Source of the DNA: Clostridiales bacterium
GTDB taxonomy: Bacteria; Bacillota; Clostridia; Lachnospirales; Lachnospiraceae
Direction of reading: 5' to 3'
DNA: 64,000 bases
NCBI GenBank assembly: GCA_029010495.1
Contig: JAQXKO010000014.1
Coordinates: 62,001 to 126,000, forward strand
Shown here in pieces: positions 41,960-51,065 of the stretch (its first letter is position 1; each line of letters opens with the position of its first letter). Under the pieces are notes generated by a model. The model was not told the DNA's origin. It was given only the letters and a program-made list of their open reading frames with translations, and did not search any database. The position numbers were made by a program, and so were the translations under genes.

Positions 41960-43993
41960 TTATTCAAATAAAACTTCAACTGCAGTATTGCTTCCAACCT
42001 TTATACTGACAGTATCCCCGGTATATAATTTCCCGTCAACCTTTATTCCCTTAAAGGTCGCATTATTTATTGCTTTTGCAGTAACCGTAACCTCAAATTC
42101 ACTGAAATAATTTCCCTTAAAGCTTTCTGAATTAAGTTCGGTATTATTTATTCTTACAACGCCTTTATTAACATCATATTTACTTATCGACAGAGTCCCT
42201 GCATTGCCCAGTGAAAAGCTGTCCTTCACGATATTTATAAAGTTTGCATATCTGCCCTTCATAAATGTCCTTAATACATTTGTTCTATCCGTAAAATGTT
42301 TGTCCGGATTATATGTCACCCAGTCAGGACCGAAACGCGAATAAGTCTTCACCGCACCGTTTCTGTACAGCTTCACAAACCTGTCAAGCTCGGCAACTGC
42401 CCTGCTTTGCTCAAAGTCGATATTTCTCATATCGCAGAGAGTATTTACCATAAGCTTTTTAAATTCATCATTTTTCAGGAGCGAGCGCATCAAATCCTTA
42501 GGTCTTCTGTTATCTCCCGATGATTTGACCGTTCCGTTTACCTGTCCTTTGACATTATTTGTTCTGTATCCCGAACCGTCACCATATATATCTGTTGAAT
42601 ATTCGGTGTCATACGCCATCATTCTCCATTTGCCGTCAGCATAAGGATTGTCGGCAATAACAGTTCTGCTTCTCCACATGGCCCAGTTGTTGCTTTCAAA
42701 AAAACTGTCCTGATTGTATATATAAAGCATAAAAGAGAGATATTCCGCAAAATTCTGCAGGTCAAGCATTTCACCGGCCTTTTTATAATTATCTGCATTG
42801 CTCATATCATTGTAGCAGATAAAATCAAACATATCATAATAAAGCTTTATGTCCTCATCTTCACCATCCTCAATCTCACCACGCTTAATCATAACAACCT
42901 CGTTATCATCAATTCCGTAGTTGTTCTGCACATAATGAGAGCTGTAATCCTCCGTTATGGTATACATTCCCCAGAATTCACCGTCAAGAAAAAGGAATGC
43001 CGGCGTTGACTGCTGGGTATCAAATATCCTGTCCTTTACAAGATACTGAAGATAAGGATCCCTTACCTTTGCAAATTCATTATCATTACCGCCGTTTCTT
43101 AACAGGAAGGATTTATATTTTGTAACCTCCCCAGAGCCGTCACCGCGGATATTGCCCGGGATAATACCATACTTTAATGACTTTTTGCCATACTCTTCCC
43201 TTGCGGTTATTCTGAAGCTCTTCTGCATAGAACTTCTTGATGCCGCACCCATGATTCTGATTCCTACGTCCTGGGAAAAACTGTCGCTTCCGTCTGCAGG
43301 CAGATACTCTATAAGTGCCTCTCTCTCCCATTCCTTACCCTTCTGGGAAAAGTTGCCGAACTTCTGCCAGCCGTCCTTATATTGATTGTTCGGATTTTCC
43401 CTGATCCACTCATCATATGATTTACCCATTACATATATACCCTTTTCATAGTCAAAAAGGTTATCAACATCAGTAAACATTGATATAATCGGAAGCTTTT
43501 CATATTCACTTTCTCTGTCTACACCCACAAAGTATGTACCGTTTGAATAATACTTTTCTCCGTTAGGTAAAACCGCAACTGCTCGTACAACATTACACTT
43601 TGTAACACGGCCCTTAGGAATATAATCCTTATCCGGATTGACATTTCCCTGCAGACTGAGAACATTGGCATATTTTGACTTATCTCTTAATTCTATTGCG
43701 TTGCCGTCATAAATAATTGATGACTCAGTCGGCTTCGAACCGTCAAGCGTATAATATATTTTTGCGTCGGCAGCCTCACATGACATTTCCAGTTTAACCG
43801 CCTCCTCATAGAATCCGCTATTCAGACTGAAAACGGGTGCGTTGTTTATCTCTTTTACTTCTTCCGTTTTATTGTCTTCGTTCTGACTTCCCTCCGAAAC
43901 GGTTGACGGTCCTATCGTTTTATTGCCGTCACATCCCACGGAAAAAATCATAACAAATGCCAGTGTTGCCGCAATCAGGCTTTTTTTCCTCAT
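41960..43993 (-). CDS. CotH-kinase family lipoprotein
   Basis: A 677-residue lipoprotein (lipobox FSVGC, Cys21). An N-terminal chitobiase C-terminal-like Ig module (~50-130) has FYEEAVKLEMSCEAADAKIYYTLDGSKP. The CotH domain (~160-560) follows: KLPIISMFTDVDNLFD, IRIMGAASRSSMQKSFRI, KSFLLRNGGND, FLFLDGEFWGMYTITE, and MAYDTEYSTD, matching secreted CotH-type atypical protein kinases. The rest is a beta-rich module. In Bacillus CotH phosphorylates coat proteins; in anaerobes homologues occur on surface and cellulase systems. ATG at 43993 has AGGAGG. It lies between the VWA operon and a cellulase gene, so surface-protein phosphorylation is a reasonable guess. Confidence 0.9.
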   Translation of the reverse strand: MRKKSLIAATLAFVMIFSVGCDGNKTIGPSTVSEGSQNEDNKTEEVKEINNAPVFSLNSGFYEEAVKLEMSCEAADAKIYYTLDGSKPTESSIIYDGNAIELRDKSKYANVLSLQGNVNPDKDYIPKGRVTKCNVVRAVAVLPNGEKYYSNGTYFVGVDRESEYEKLPIISMFTDVDNLFDYEKGIYVMGKSYDEWIRENPNNQYKDGWQKFGNFSQKGKEWEREALIEYLPADGSDSFSQDVGIRIMGAASRSSMQKSFRITAREEYGKKSLKYGIIPGNIRGDGSGEVTKYKSFLLRNGGNDNEFAKVRDPYLQYLVKDRIFDTQQSTPAFLFLDGEFWGMYTITEDYSSHYVQNNYGIDDNEVVMIKRGEIEDGEDEDIKLYYDMFDFICYNDMSNADNYKKAGEMLDLQNFAEYLSFMLYIYNQDSFFESNNWAMWRSRTVIADNPYADGKWRMMAYDTEYSTDIYGDGSGYRTNNVKGQVNGTVKSSGDNRRPKDLMRSLLKNDEFKKLMVNTLCDMRNIDFEQSRAVAELDRFVKLYRNGAVKTYSRFGPDWVTYNPDKHFTDRTNVLRTFMKGRYANFINIVKDSFSLGNAGTLSISKYDVNKGVVRINNTELNSESFKGNYFSEFEVTVTAKAINNATFKGIKVDGKLYTGDTVSIKVGSNTAVEVLFE

Positions 43994-44136
43994 AATCCCT
44001 CCTATATATGTATTAATAATACACAAGTAAGTTTACTTCATTTTTCTTCTAAAATAACACAATAAATGTCATATTATCATTGTATCATCATATCAGAAAA
44101 TATCATAGTATTATTTTAATATTATATAAAAAAATA

Positions 44137-44170
44137 TCGGTTACGTCTTATTCATAAATAACGTAACCGA
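44137..44170 (-). terminator. Intrinsic terminator of the anchored GH5 gene
   Basis: TCGGTTACGT (44137-44146) and ACGTAACCGA (44161-44170), 14-nt loop, followed on the minus strand by ATATTTTTTT. Confidence 0.92.
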
Positions 44171-44207
44171 CATAATAAAATACAATTATTTTTAAAAAGC
44201 AAATTTT

Positions 44208-46310
44208 CTATTTAAGACCTTTGGCCTGTGAAAGAGTAATACCGTTTCCGGCTGTTCCGAGCGGGATATCATGGTCAAGTCCGACAAACTTTCCGTTTTC
44301 CTGCCAAAGCACTTCCTTAACAAATTTATACTTTTCTTCATCCCAGGTTGTAAAATCATCCTTTACAAGTCCGCCGGTATCACCCGAATTGGCATTGTAG
44401 CACCAGAAGGTGTGATTGAGCTTATATTTGCTGATAAGCGTTCTCAAATGAGTCATCCATGTGAGGTTCGGCTCCTTCATAAAGCCACCCCACTCACCTA
44501 TAAGAATCGGTGCAATATTCTCTGTCGCAATATACAGCCAGTTATCCTGCCAGCAATCCTTAATAAGTGTTTCGTAAGTATAGCCCGAGTAAAACCATGG
44601 CTGCTGGTAAACCGAAGGACCGTAGTCATGCGGTGAATAAACAAGCTTGTTCTGATATTTTCCGAGATTGACCGGATAATCCTTTACGCCTCGTAAATTG
44701 CCACCCCACCAGTTAAAGTAGTAATCCTTTTCGTTTGTTGAAGAATAATCCCCATTTGTTTTAATATCAATCGGATAGATTTCAATGCCCTCTATCAAAA
44801 CCAGCACATTCGGATTTACCTCAAAAATCTTAAGTGCCGTCTGCTCAGCAACATACTTCCAGTTGTTGGCATCCTTTGAGTTATTCCAGATTGCCTTGTC
44901 CTTTTCATGAGGTTTTCCGTGCGGTTCATTTTCAAGATCATACGCAATGATTGTATCATCATTTGCATATCGCTTTGCCATGTAAACCAAAGCCTCCTGA
45001 TACCTTTCAACACTGATTTTATCGCTGTACCAAAGATTCTTCATGTGTCCCATTGCATCAGTATCTGCGCAATGAATATCAATCATAATCTTCAGGCCGT
45101 TTGCCCTGAACTGTCCGACCACATAATCAAAAATCTCAAGACTGTCCTTATCAACGAGATACCAGTTGATTGCATTATTAAAATTAGCCTTCGGAGCCTT
45201 ACCCTCTTTCCACTGAAGTATAAGCTCGGTTGAAATAGGTATACGCACGATGTTGAAGCCGTGATCGGCTATTCCCTTTATGCTTGTGTTAAGATCACTT
45301 CCCCATAAACCGTCAAATGTATTTGTTCCGGTATTATATCCGAACCAGTTACAGCCGGTAAGCCATACTCTCTTGCCCGTACTGTCATAAATTTTACTGC
45401 CGTCAGTATGAAGCCAGTCATTTGTCGTTGCCTTAGGAACAGGAAGTGCTCCCGAATCCTTATTGGCATTAGGGTCGTTGTTCTGGTTGTTGTTCTGATT
45501 GTTGTTCTGGTTGTTGTTCTGATTGTTGTTCTGGCTGTTGTTCTGGTTGTTGTTCTGGTTATTGTTCTGGTTATTGTTGTTTACATTACCGTCAACATAT
45601 TCACTGCCTACCTTACATTCAGCCTTTAAACTTCCGGTAATATTGTGAATAATAACACCTATTTCAAGCTTACTGTTTGCATTTACAACAAAATTATAAT
45701 CGACATTTGTAATTGTAAGCTTTCCGTCTTTAATTTCATAATTGCCGTTCCAGCCGTTTTCAATGGTTGCATCCTTACCGACATCTACCGTAATTGTCCA
45801 GCCCTCGTAACTTTTTGAGCTGTTATTGACAATATTAATGGCAAGCTGTGTCGTAACGGGATTTTCACCCCACTGGTTGGATTTATCAATCTGAACGGTA
45901 AGTCCGCCATTCTCCGGACTTTCGTTTCCTCCTGACTGATTGTTGCCCGACTGATTGTTGCCTGACTGATTGTTGCCCGACTGATTATTATCGCCTTCCT
46001 GATTATCATTATCAGGCTGATTGCTTTGATTATCGCCGGACTGATTATTGTCAGACTGATTGCCGTCACCGGACTGGTTATTGGCAGAATTATTGTTGTT
46101 TCCTTGTTCTACTTTTGTAGAATTATCTGCGGTATTTCTGTTGTTGTTGCTATTATTGCCAAATTTTTTTGCACAAATCAGAACAAGCATAACGACTATC
46201 GCAATTCCCAGAGCCGCTATAACATAATTTCTTTTATCAGCATTTTTTAGTTTGTCCACAAAGGACGTCTCTGCCAAAGATTCCTCGATTTTTTCTTTTT
46301 CTTCGTCCAC
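44208..46310 (-). CDS. Membrane-anchored cellulase: CBM2 plus GH5
   Basis: A 700-residue protein that starts with GTG (AGGTGG 4-6 nt upstream). Cytoplasmic N-terminus (1-28), one transmembrane helix (~29-48), an Asn/Gln/Ser/Gly linker (~50-135), a CBM2-like domain (~137-242, SYEGWTITVDVG, GWNGNYEIKDGKLTITN), a second NNNQ linker (~243-292) and a C-terminal GH5 domain (~295-700). GH5 residues: RIPIS, acid/base in YDLENEPHG (Glu462) and nucleophile in LIGEWGG (Glu606). It should cut beta-1,4-glucan at the cell surface. It follows a 78-residue unknown gene by 11 bp, and a DnaJ gene further up; a terminator ends the unit. Confidence 0.93.
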   Translation of the reverse strand: MDEEKEKIEESLAETSFVDKLKNADKRNYVIAALGIAIVVMLVLICAKKFGNNSNNNRNTADNSTKVEQGNNNNSANNQSGDGNQSDNNQSGDNQSNQPDNDNQEGDNNQSGNNQSGNNQSGNNQSGGNESPENGGLTVQIDKSNQWGENPVTTQLAINIVNNSSKSYEGWTITVDVGKDATIENGWNGNYEIKDGKLTITNVDYNFVVNANSKLEIGVIIHNITGSLKAECKVGSEYVDGNVNNNNQNNNQNNNQNNSQNNNQNNNQNNNQNNNQNNDPNANKDSGALPVPKATTNDWLHTDGSKIYDSTGKRVWLTGCNWFGYNTGTNTFDGLWGSDLNTSIKGIADHGFNIVRIPISTELILQWKEGKAPKANFNNAINWYLVDKDSLEIFDYVVGQFRANGLKIMIDIHCADTDAMGHMKNLWYSDKISVERYQEALVYMAKRYANDDTIIAYDLENEPHGKPHEKDKAIWNNSKDANNWKYVAEQTALKIFEVNPNVLVLIEGIEIYPIDIKTNGDYSSTNEKDYYFNWWGGNLRGVKDYPVNLGKYQNKLVYSPHDYGPSVYQQPWFYSGYTYETLIKDCWQDNWLYIATENIAPILIGEWGGFMKEPNLTWMTHLRTLISKYKLNHTFWCYNANSGDTGGLVKDDFTTWDEEKYKFVKEVLWQENGKFVGLDHDIPLGTAGNGITLSQAKGLK
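45471..45584 (-). repeat. 12-bp coding repeats of the NNNQ linker
   Basis: About nine near-identical 12-bp units encode the NNNQ linker between CBM2 and GH5. A second, 15-bp repeat set (NNQSG) lies at about 45933-45989 in the first linker. Such tracts vary by slippage and would change linker length in frame. Confidence 0.9.
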
Positions 46311-46321
46311 TATTCCACCTG

Positions 46322-46558
46322 CTATTTGCTGAATTTAGCTACTATGTCATTGATAACTTTTTTATCCACCTTGTCGCCAAACTTATCAGTAACTGCCTTA
46401 ATTATCTTATCCTTGTCCTTTGTGGCGATTACGTCCGCAAGATCATTACGAACAAACTTTTCAATCTCATCGGTTGAAATGATTGAGCCGACAGACTCCT
46501 TTATTGAATCTCCCTTTACCGCTGACATAACACTTTTCTGTAACTTACCAAAATCCAT
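46322..46558 (-). CDS. Small helical protein, unknown
   Basis: A 78-residue charged protein (KLQKSVMSAVKGDSI, then a helical DEIEKFVRNDLADVIATKDKDKII and a C-terminal KKVINDIVAKFSK). No transmembrane segment or known motif. GGAGG (at 46561-46565) is 5 nt before the ATG, so translation is well supported. It is placed 11 bp before the membrane-anchored cellulase and 95 bp after the DnaJ gene. Function unknown. Confidence 0.7.
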   Translation of the reverse strand: MDFGKLQKSVMSAVKGDSIKESVGSIISTDEIEKFVRNDLADVIATKDKDKIIKAVTDKFGDKVDKKVINDIVAKFSK

Positions 46559-46652
46559 ATTTCCTCCTTCAGGGTTTCACCCATAAAAAAAATAAATAAA
46601 GCTTTAATCACAAGCTTTTAAATTATAACTTATACCGTACTTTCCGGCTTAA

Positions 46653-47402
46653 TTATACTATACAGCATCTTCCTCCCGAAATACAGCCGCAGACAAGCCC
46701 CATACACAATACGGAAGAACTGAATTTTTCAGGATCCGCCTCATTGTAGACATACCTGTAGCTCTTTGAAACATATTTGTCGGAATATGCATTGTATTTT
46801 AATCTCAATGCTTCATATTCCACATCTCCGGGTCTAAGCTCACAGGCAAGAATGATATAACGCTTTGCCTGAAGATTAAAACCAATTCCCTCATTTGCAA
46901 GCGCCGCATAATAATACCACCTGTCATTTCTGTGGGATATGGAATTAAGCAGGGAAATTGCCTGTTCATATTCTCCGACATTAATCAAGCCGCATACGGC
47001 AGAATAACGTTCTCCGTCGGTATCACGATACTTGGCACATCCGCCGGAAAAGCTGCTTCTGCTGTTTGCAAAGCCTCCAAACGGTCCATAAAAGCCTCCA
47101 AAGGAGCTATATGGATTACCGGCATTGCCAAACGGTTCCCGGTATTGTCTGCTGTTGTTCCCTGAACTTGTGTAAGAATCACTGCCGCCACCATAGGAGC
47201 TGCCGAAATACGGATCATCCTTATGCTCCATTATCTCGGTATATGCCTGCTGAATTTCTTTGAATTTTTCTTCTGCCGCCTCCGGATTGTCAAGATTGGC
47301 ATCAGGATGATATTTACGGCTTGCCGCTCTGTAAGCCTTCTTTATCTCATCATCGCTTGCCCCTCTTTGTATACCCAGTATTTCATAAGGGTCCCTGTAC
47401 AT
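46653..47402 (-). CDS. DnaJ-domain protein with Cys-rich tail
   Basis: A 249-residue protein. The N-terminal J domain (~3-70) has [20 protein letters not shown] and the HPD motif in YHPDANL, needed to stimulate DnaK. A Gly/Ser/Phe-rich segment (~70-125) follows, then a TPR-like helical region ([30 protein letters not shown]) and an unusual C-terminus with five Cys in the last 16 residues ([17 protein letters not shown]). It lacks the DnaJ zinc finger, so it is a specialised type III co-chaperone. ATG at 47402 has GGGGAG upstream. It is the first gene of a unit including the 78-residue protein and the cellulase. Confidence 0.87.
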   Translation of the reverse strand: MYRDPYEILGIQRGASDDEIKKAYRAASRKYHPDANLDNPEAAEEKFKEIQQAYTEIMEHKDDPYFGSSYGGGSDSYTSSGNNSRQYREPFGNAGNPYSSFGGFYGPFGGFANSRSSFSGGCAKYRDTDGERYSAVCGLINVGEYEQAISLLNSISHRNDRWYYYAALANEGIGFNLQAKRYIILACELRPGDVEYEALRLKYNAYSDKYVSKSYRYVYNEADPEKFSSSVLCMGLVCGCISGGRCCIV

Positions 47403-47442
47403 CAATTACTCCCCTCTGCCCTTCTGTGCATGCTATATTGTA

Positions 47443-47471
47443 ATTATATCATAAATTATATTTCTATACAA
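47443..47471 (-). promoter_or_regulatory. Promoter of the DnaJ gene unit
   Basis: Minus strand TTGTAT (47466-47471), 17-nt spacer, TATAAT (47443-47448). Predicted leader about 35 nt. Confidence 0.7.
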
Positions 47472-47520
47472 GCAAAAGAGAGGCGTTTTATATTGCTAAA
47501 TTACCGGTTTTACAATTATT

Positions 47521-49107
47521 TTACAGCACATTTACGGCGGCTTTTTCTATTTCAAGTCCTTCCCTGTAACGTTTTATAAAATCATTGAAGCCGGCAACAT
47601 CTTCCCTGTCAGGCTCTATCGTTTCTCCTGTATTTCCCGCAAATACCGTGTTTGATAAAAAGTCGCCAAGTGATTCATTTTTACTGTGATTAACGTATGC
47701 TGCCAGAACGGCTATTCCCCAGGCTCCTCCTTCACCTGCCGTTTCCATAACCGAAACAGGCGAATTAATGGCTGCCGCAGCAATCCTCTGACCTACTCCC
47801 TTTGTCTTAAATAACCCCCCATGACAATACATTCTGTCAACCTCAGCTTTTTCTTCTCCGAAAAGCAGGTCAAGACCAAGCTTCAGTGTTGCCAGCGATG
47901 AATAAAGCTGCATTCTCATGAAATTGGCAAGATTAAATCTGTTATCTGCCTTGCGTGCAAATAATAGTGCCCCTTCTTCAAAACCGGTCACAGGCTCACC
48001 TGATGTGTAATTATATGATATAAGTCCGCCGCAGTCCTTATCGCCCTGAAGTGCCGACTCAAACAGTCTCTCATACAGCTTATCGGTATCATAGCTGCAA
48101 TCCATAAGATTCAGAAGCTCACCGAACATATTTACCCATGCATTTATCTCCGACGTACAGTTATTGCAGTGAACCATACCGACCAATGCTCCGTCAGGCG
48201 TTGTTACAAGATCAATCTCAGGATAAACTTTTGAAAGCTCCCTTTCAAGCACCACCATTGCAAAAACCGATGTTCCGGCAGATATGTTTCCTGTTCTTTT
48301 TGCAACTGAATTTGTCGCAACCATTCCTGTTCCGGCATCTCCCTCCGGCGGACACAGAACAGCACCTTCGCATAGTTTTCCGCTCACATCAAGAAATGCC
48401 GCACCCTCGGCAGTAAGCACTCCTGCCTCTTCTCCCGCGGTAAGCACTTTTGGAAGAATTTCGGCGATATCAATATATGCGCCCTCCTTCTCTGCCAGCT
48501 TATTAAATGCTTCCATCATCCTTTTATCGTAATCACCTGTTTTTATGTCAATCGGAAACATTCCCGAAGCATCACCCACACCAAGCACCTTTTTGCCGGT
48601 AAGCTTCCAGTGAATATATCCTGCAAGAGTAGTCATAAACGAAACCTCGTGCACATGAGGTTCTTTATTTAGAATTGCCTGGTAAAAATGTGCAATGCTC
48701 CATCTCTGCGGAATATTATAATTGAACTCCTTTGTAAGTATGGCTGCCGCCTGTTCCTGTTTTGTATTTCTCCATGTTCTGAAAGGCACAAGCAACTCAT
48801 CCCTGCTGTTAAATGCAAGATATCCGTGCATCATGGCCGATATGCCGACAGAACCGATTTTTACAATATCAGCTCCGTACTTTTCCCTGACATCGGCAGC
48901 CAGAGATGCATAGCATTCCTGAAGTCCTTTTGTTATATAATCCGTATCATATGTCCATATGCCGTTTTCCAGCCTGTTTTCCCAGCCAAAGCTTCCCTGT
49001 GCAAGGACTGCACCGTTTTCATCAATAAGAACACTCTTTATTCTGGTTGAACCGAATTCAATTCCAAGAGAGGTTTTTCCCTCTGAAATAACTTTATTTA
49101 TATCCAT
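47521..49107 (-). CDS. FGGY-family carbohydrate kinase
   Basis: A 528-residue sugar kinase. Features: N-terminal phosphate-1 site LGIEFGSTRIKSVLIDENG, GISAMMHGYLAF, a sugar-binding WRN region (FRTWRNTKQEQ), the FGGY-type core GDAGTGMVATNSVAKRTGNISAGTSVF, and the C-terminal adenosine motif (YCHGGLFKTKGVGQRI, ETAGEGGAWGIAVLAAY). The closest named groups are xylulokinase and ribulokinase; the substrate cannot be set from sequence alone. ATG at 49107 is chosen because AGGAGG precedes it. It stands alone with its own promoter and likely phosphorylates pentose or related sugars released by the hydrolases. Confidence 0.88.
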   Translation of the reverse strand: MDINKVISEGKTSLGIEFGSTRIKSVLIDENGAVLAQGSFGWENRLENGIWTYDTDYITKGLQECYASLAADVREKYGADIVKIGSVGISAMMHGYLAFNSRDELLVPFRTWRNTKQEQAAAILTKEFNYNIPQRWSIAHFYQAILNKEPHVHEVSFMTTLAGYIHWKLTGKKVLGVGDASGMFPIDIKTGDYDKRMMEAFNKLAEKEGAYIDIAEILPKVLTAGEEAGVLTAEGAAFLDVSGKLCEGAVLCPPEGDAGTGMVATNSVAKRTGNISAGTSVFAMVVLERELSKVYPEIDLVTTPDGALVGMVHCNNCTSEINAWVNMFGELLNLMDCSYDTDKLYERLFESALQGDKDCGGLISYNYTSGEPVTGFEEGALLFARKADNRFNLANFMRMQLYSSLATLKLGLDLLFGEEKAEVDRMYCHGGLFKTKGVGQRIAAAAINSPVSVMETAGEGGAWGIAVLAAYVNHSKNESLGDFLSNTVFAGNTGETIEPDREDVAGFNDFIKRYREGLEIEKAAVNVL

Positions 49108-49182
49108 AAGTCCTCCTGTTTTTATCATAAAATAAACTGTTACTGCTCAATACTATTTTCAAAATATAAGTCTTATTACTAA

Positions 49183-49211
49183 ACTATATCAAAATGCATT
49201 CTCTTCGTCAA
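49183..49211 (-). promoter_or_regulatory. Promoter of the FGGY kinase gene
   Basis: Minus strand TTGACG (49206-49211), 17-nt spacer, TATAGT (49183-49188); predicted leader about 70 nt. Confidence 0.7.
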
Positions 49212-49227
49212 GCAAGCAAAATAAAAA

Positions 49228-49265
49228 CAGCCTGTACGAAGTGTAACTACACATTCGTAAGGCTG
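49228..49265 (-). terminator. Terminator of the SulP gene
   Basis: CAGCCT (49228-49233) with AGGCTG (49260-49265) and an inner ACGAA/TTCGT and GTGTA/TACAC stem; followed on the minus strand by TTTTTATTTTG. Confidence 0.9.
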
Positions 49266-49306
49266 AATGTATTTGATAAACATTATAAATAATGTCTGTC
49301 AACCAA

Positions 49307-50947
49307 TTAATTTTCAACGAATGACTCTGCTTTTTCGAGAGCCTCGTCAATATGTATTGCAAAATTTTCCCTTCCTATTCTGTCAACGAAGCCGGAACGT
49401 TCCATAACCTTCATAGGCTGCTCATTTACATGAGAAAAAATCAGTCTGATATTCTTTTTATCGCAAAGATCAGCAAGTTCATTTAAATAATTCATGGCCG
49501 TGCTGTCAATAGCCGGTACACTTCTCATACGGATGATAAGACATTTTGTAAAATCCTTTACACTGATGTTTGTAAGACTTCCTGCCGCACCGAAGAAAAG
49601 AGGGCCCGTAATCTCATAAACTCTTACATGAAGAGGCACTGTCTTAAGTGTGATTGAATCATTTGGATCCTCGACATATGACCAGCCGGATACTGATGTT
49701 TCATCACTCATACGCTTCATAAAGAGAAGACATGCGAGCACCATGCCAACCTCGATTGCCACCACAAGGTCAAAAACAACCGTAAGTACAAATGTAATTA
49801 CAAGAACCGTAATATCACTCTTTGGCGCTGTCCTGCAAAGACGGACAAACGGCCTCCACTGGCACATATTATAAGCAACCATAAAAAGAATTGCTGCAAT
49901 TGTAGGCATAGGAATAAGTGCTGCGTAAGGCATAAGCACCACAAGCACAAGTAAAAGCACAACCGAGTGAACCATACCTGCCACAGGGGTACGTCCGCCG
50001 CTCTTAACGTTTGCCGCTGTTCTTGCAATGGCTCCTGTTGCAGGAATACCTCCAAACAAAGCAGAACCAACATTACCGATACCCTGTGCAATAAGCTCCA
50101 TATTTGAACGGTGGTGCGAGTTTATCATACCATCAGCAACCACGCATGAAAGCAGTGATTCTATAGCCGCAAGAATTGCAATTGTAAATGCATTAGGAAG
50201 TACTGCCTTCATTTTCGCAAATGTAAATGCAGGCATTGAGAACTTTGGCAGACCGGAATTGATTGTGTATAAATCACCTATTGTGTTTACATTCATATCA
50301 AGCAGCTTTACCATCATAACTCCGACGATAACCGCAATAAGTGAACCCGGAATCTTCTTACTTAAATATGGCCATATAATTAAAACCGCAAGACACACAA
50401 CACCTACGATTGCTGCCTGTATGTTAAATGTATCAATATTGTTAAAAAAGGCTGAAAGCTTTTCGGTAGTTTCAATCGGCTTTTCCCCATGCATATATGA
50501 AATGCCAAAGAAGTCCTTAAACTGTCCGACAAGAATGGTTACCGCAATACCTGCCGTAAAACCTGTGGTTATTGTATACGGAATAAACTTGATAAGAGTT
50601 CCGAACTTGAACAGACCCATAATTACCAGCATCAAACCTGCTAATATGGTTGCAAGCACCAGGCCGTCCATGCCCTGTGTTGCCACTATGCCGGCCACAA
50701 TTGTTGCGAAGGCTGCTGTCGGACCCGCAATCTGAACACGGCTACCGCCGAAAAATGAAATTAAAAATCCGGCAACAATTGCTGTATAAATACCCTGCTC
50801 CGGTCCCACACCGGAAGCAAGTGCAAGAGCTATTGAAAGCGGAAGCGCTACAATGGCAACTATAATACCTGCCACTACATCTTTAGCAAACTGCTCCTTT
50901 GTGTATTGTTTCATATTGCTAAAAAGCATCGGTTTAAAATTATGCAT
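49307..50947 (-). CDS. SulP-family inorganic anion transporter with STAS domain
   Basis: A 546-residue membrane protein of the SLC26/SulP family. About 12-14 helices with the conserved N-terminal VVAGIIVAIVALPLSIALALASGVGPEQGIYTAIVAG and the LLSCVVADGMI region, followed by a C-terminal cytoplasmic STAS domain (~430-546) with VPAIDSTAMNYLNELADL. Family members move sulfate, bicarbonate or other anions, often coupled to Na+ or H+. Specificity is unknown. AAAGAGG precedes the ATG by 6 nt; promoter and terminator flank it, so it is monocistronic. Confidence 0.93.
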   Translation of the reverse strand: MHNFKPMLFSNMKQYTKEQFAKDVVAGIIVAIVALPLSIALALASGVGPEQGIYTAIVAGFLISFFGGSRVQIAGPTAAFATIVAGIVATQGMDGLVLATILAGLMLVIMGLFKFGTLIKFIPYTITTGFTAGIAVTILVGQFKDFFGISYMHGEKPIETTEKLSAFFNNIDTFNIQAAIVGVVCLAVLIIWPYLSKKIPGSLIAVIVGVMMVKLLDMNVNTIGDLYTINSGLPKFSMPAFTFAKMKAVLPNAFTIAILAAIESLLSCVVADGMINSHHRSNMELIAQGIGNVGSALFGGIPATGAIARTAANVKSGGRTPVAGMVHSVVLLLVLVVLMPYAALIPMPTIAAILFMVAYNMCQWRPFVRLCRTAPKSDITVLVITFVLTVVFDLVVAIEVGMVLACLLFMKRMSDETSVSGWSYVEDPNDSITLKTVPLHVRVYEITGPLFFGAAGSLTNISVKDFTKCLIIRMRSVPAIDSTAMNYLNELADLCDKKNIRLIFSHVNEQPMKVMERSGFVDRIGRENFAIHIDEALEKAESFVEN

Positions 50948-50986
50948 AACTGGCCTCTTTCTAATGTGAAATTAATACCAACACGC

Positions 50987-51015
50987 ATTATACAGTCTGA
51001 AATAAAAATATTCAA
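50987..51015 (-). promoter_or_regulatory. Promoter of the SulP gene
   Basis: Minus strand TTGAAT (51010-51015), 17-nt spacer, TATAAT (50987-50992). Confidence 0.78.
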
Positions 51016-51031
51016 CGTCATAAATAAACAA

Positions 51032-51058
51032 AAAAGAAGCCAAATACCGGCTTCTTTT
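51032..51058 (-). terminator. Terminator of the nfo gene
   Basis: AAAAGAAGCC (51032-51041) and GGCTTCTTTT (51049-51058), 7-nt loop, with a T-run on the minus strand. It lies 8 bp after the nfo stop codon. Confidence 0.92.
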
Positions 51059-51065
51059 GATACTT

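Noticed and set aside
45408-45629. Antisense Val-rich open frame opposite the NNNQ linker
   Set aside because: A by-product of the 12-bp repeat read on the other strand.
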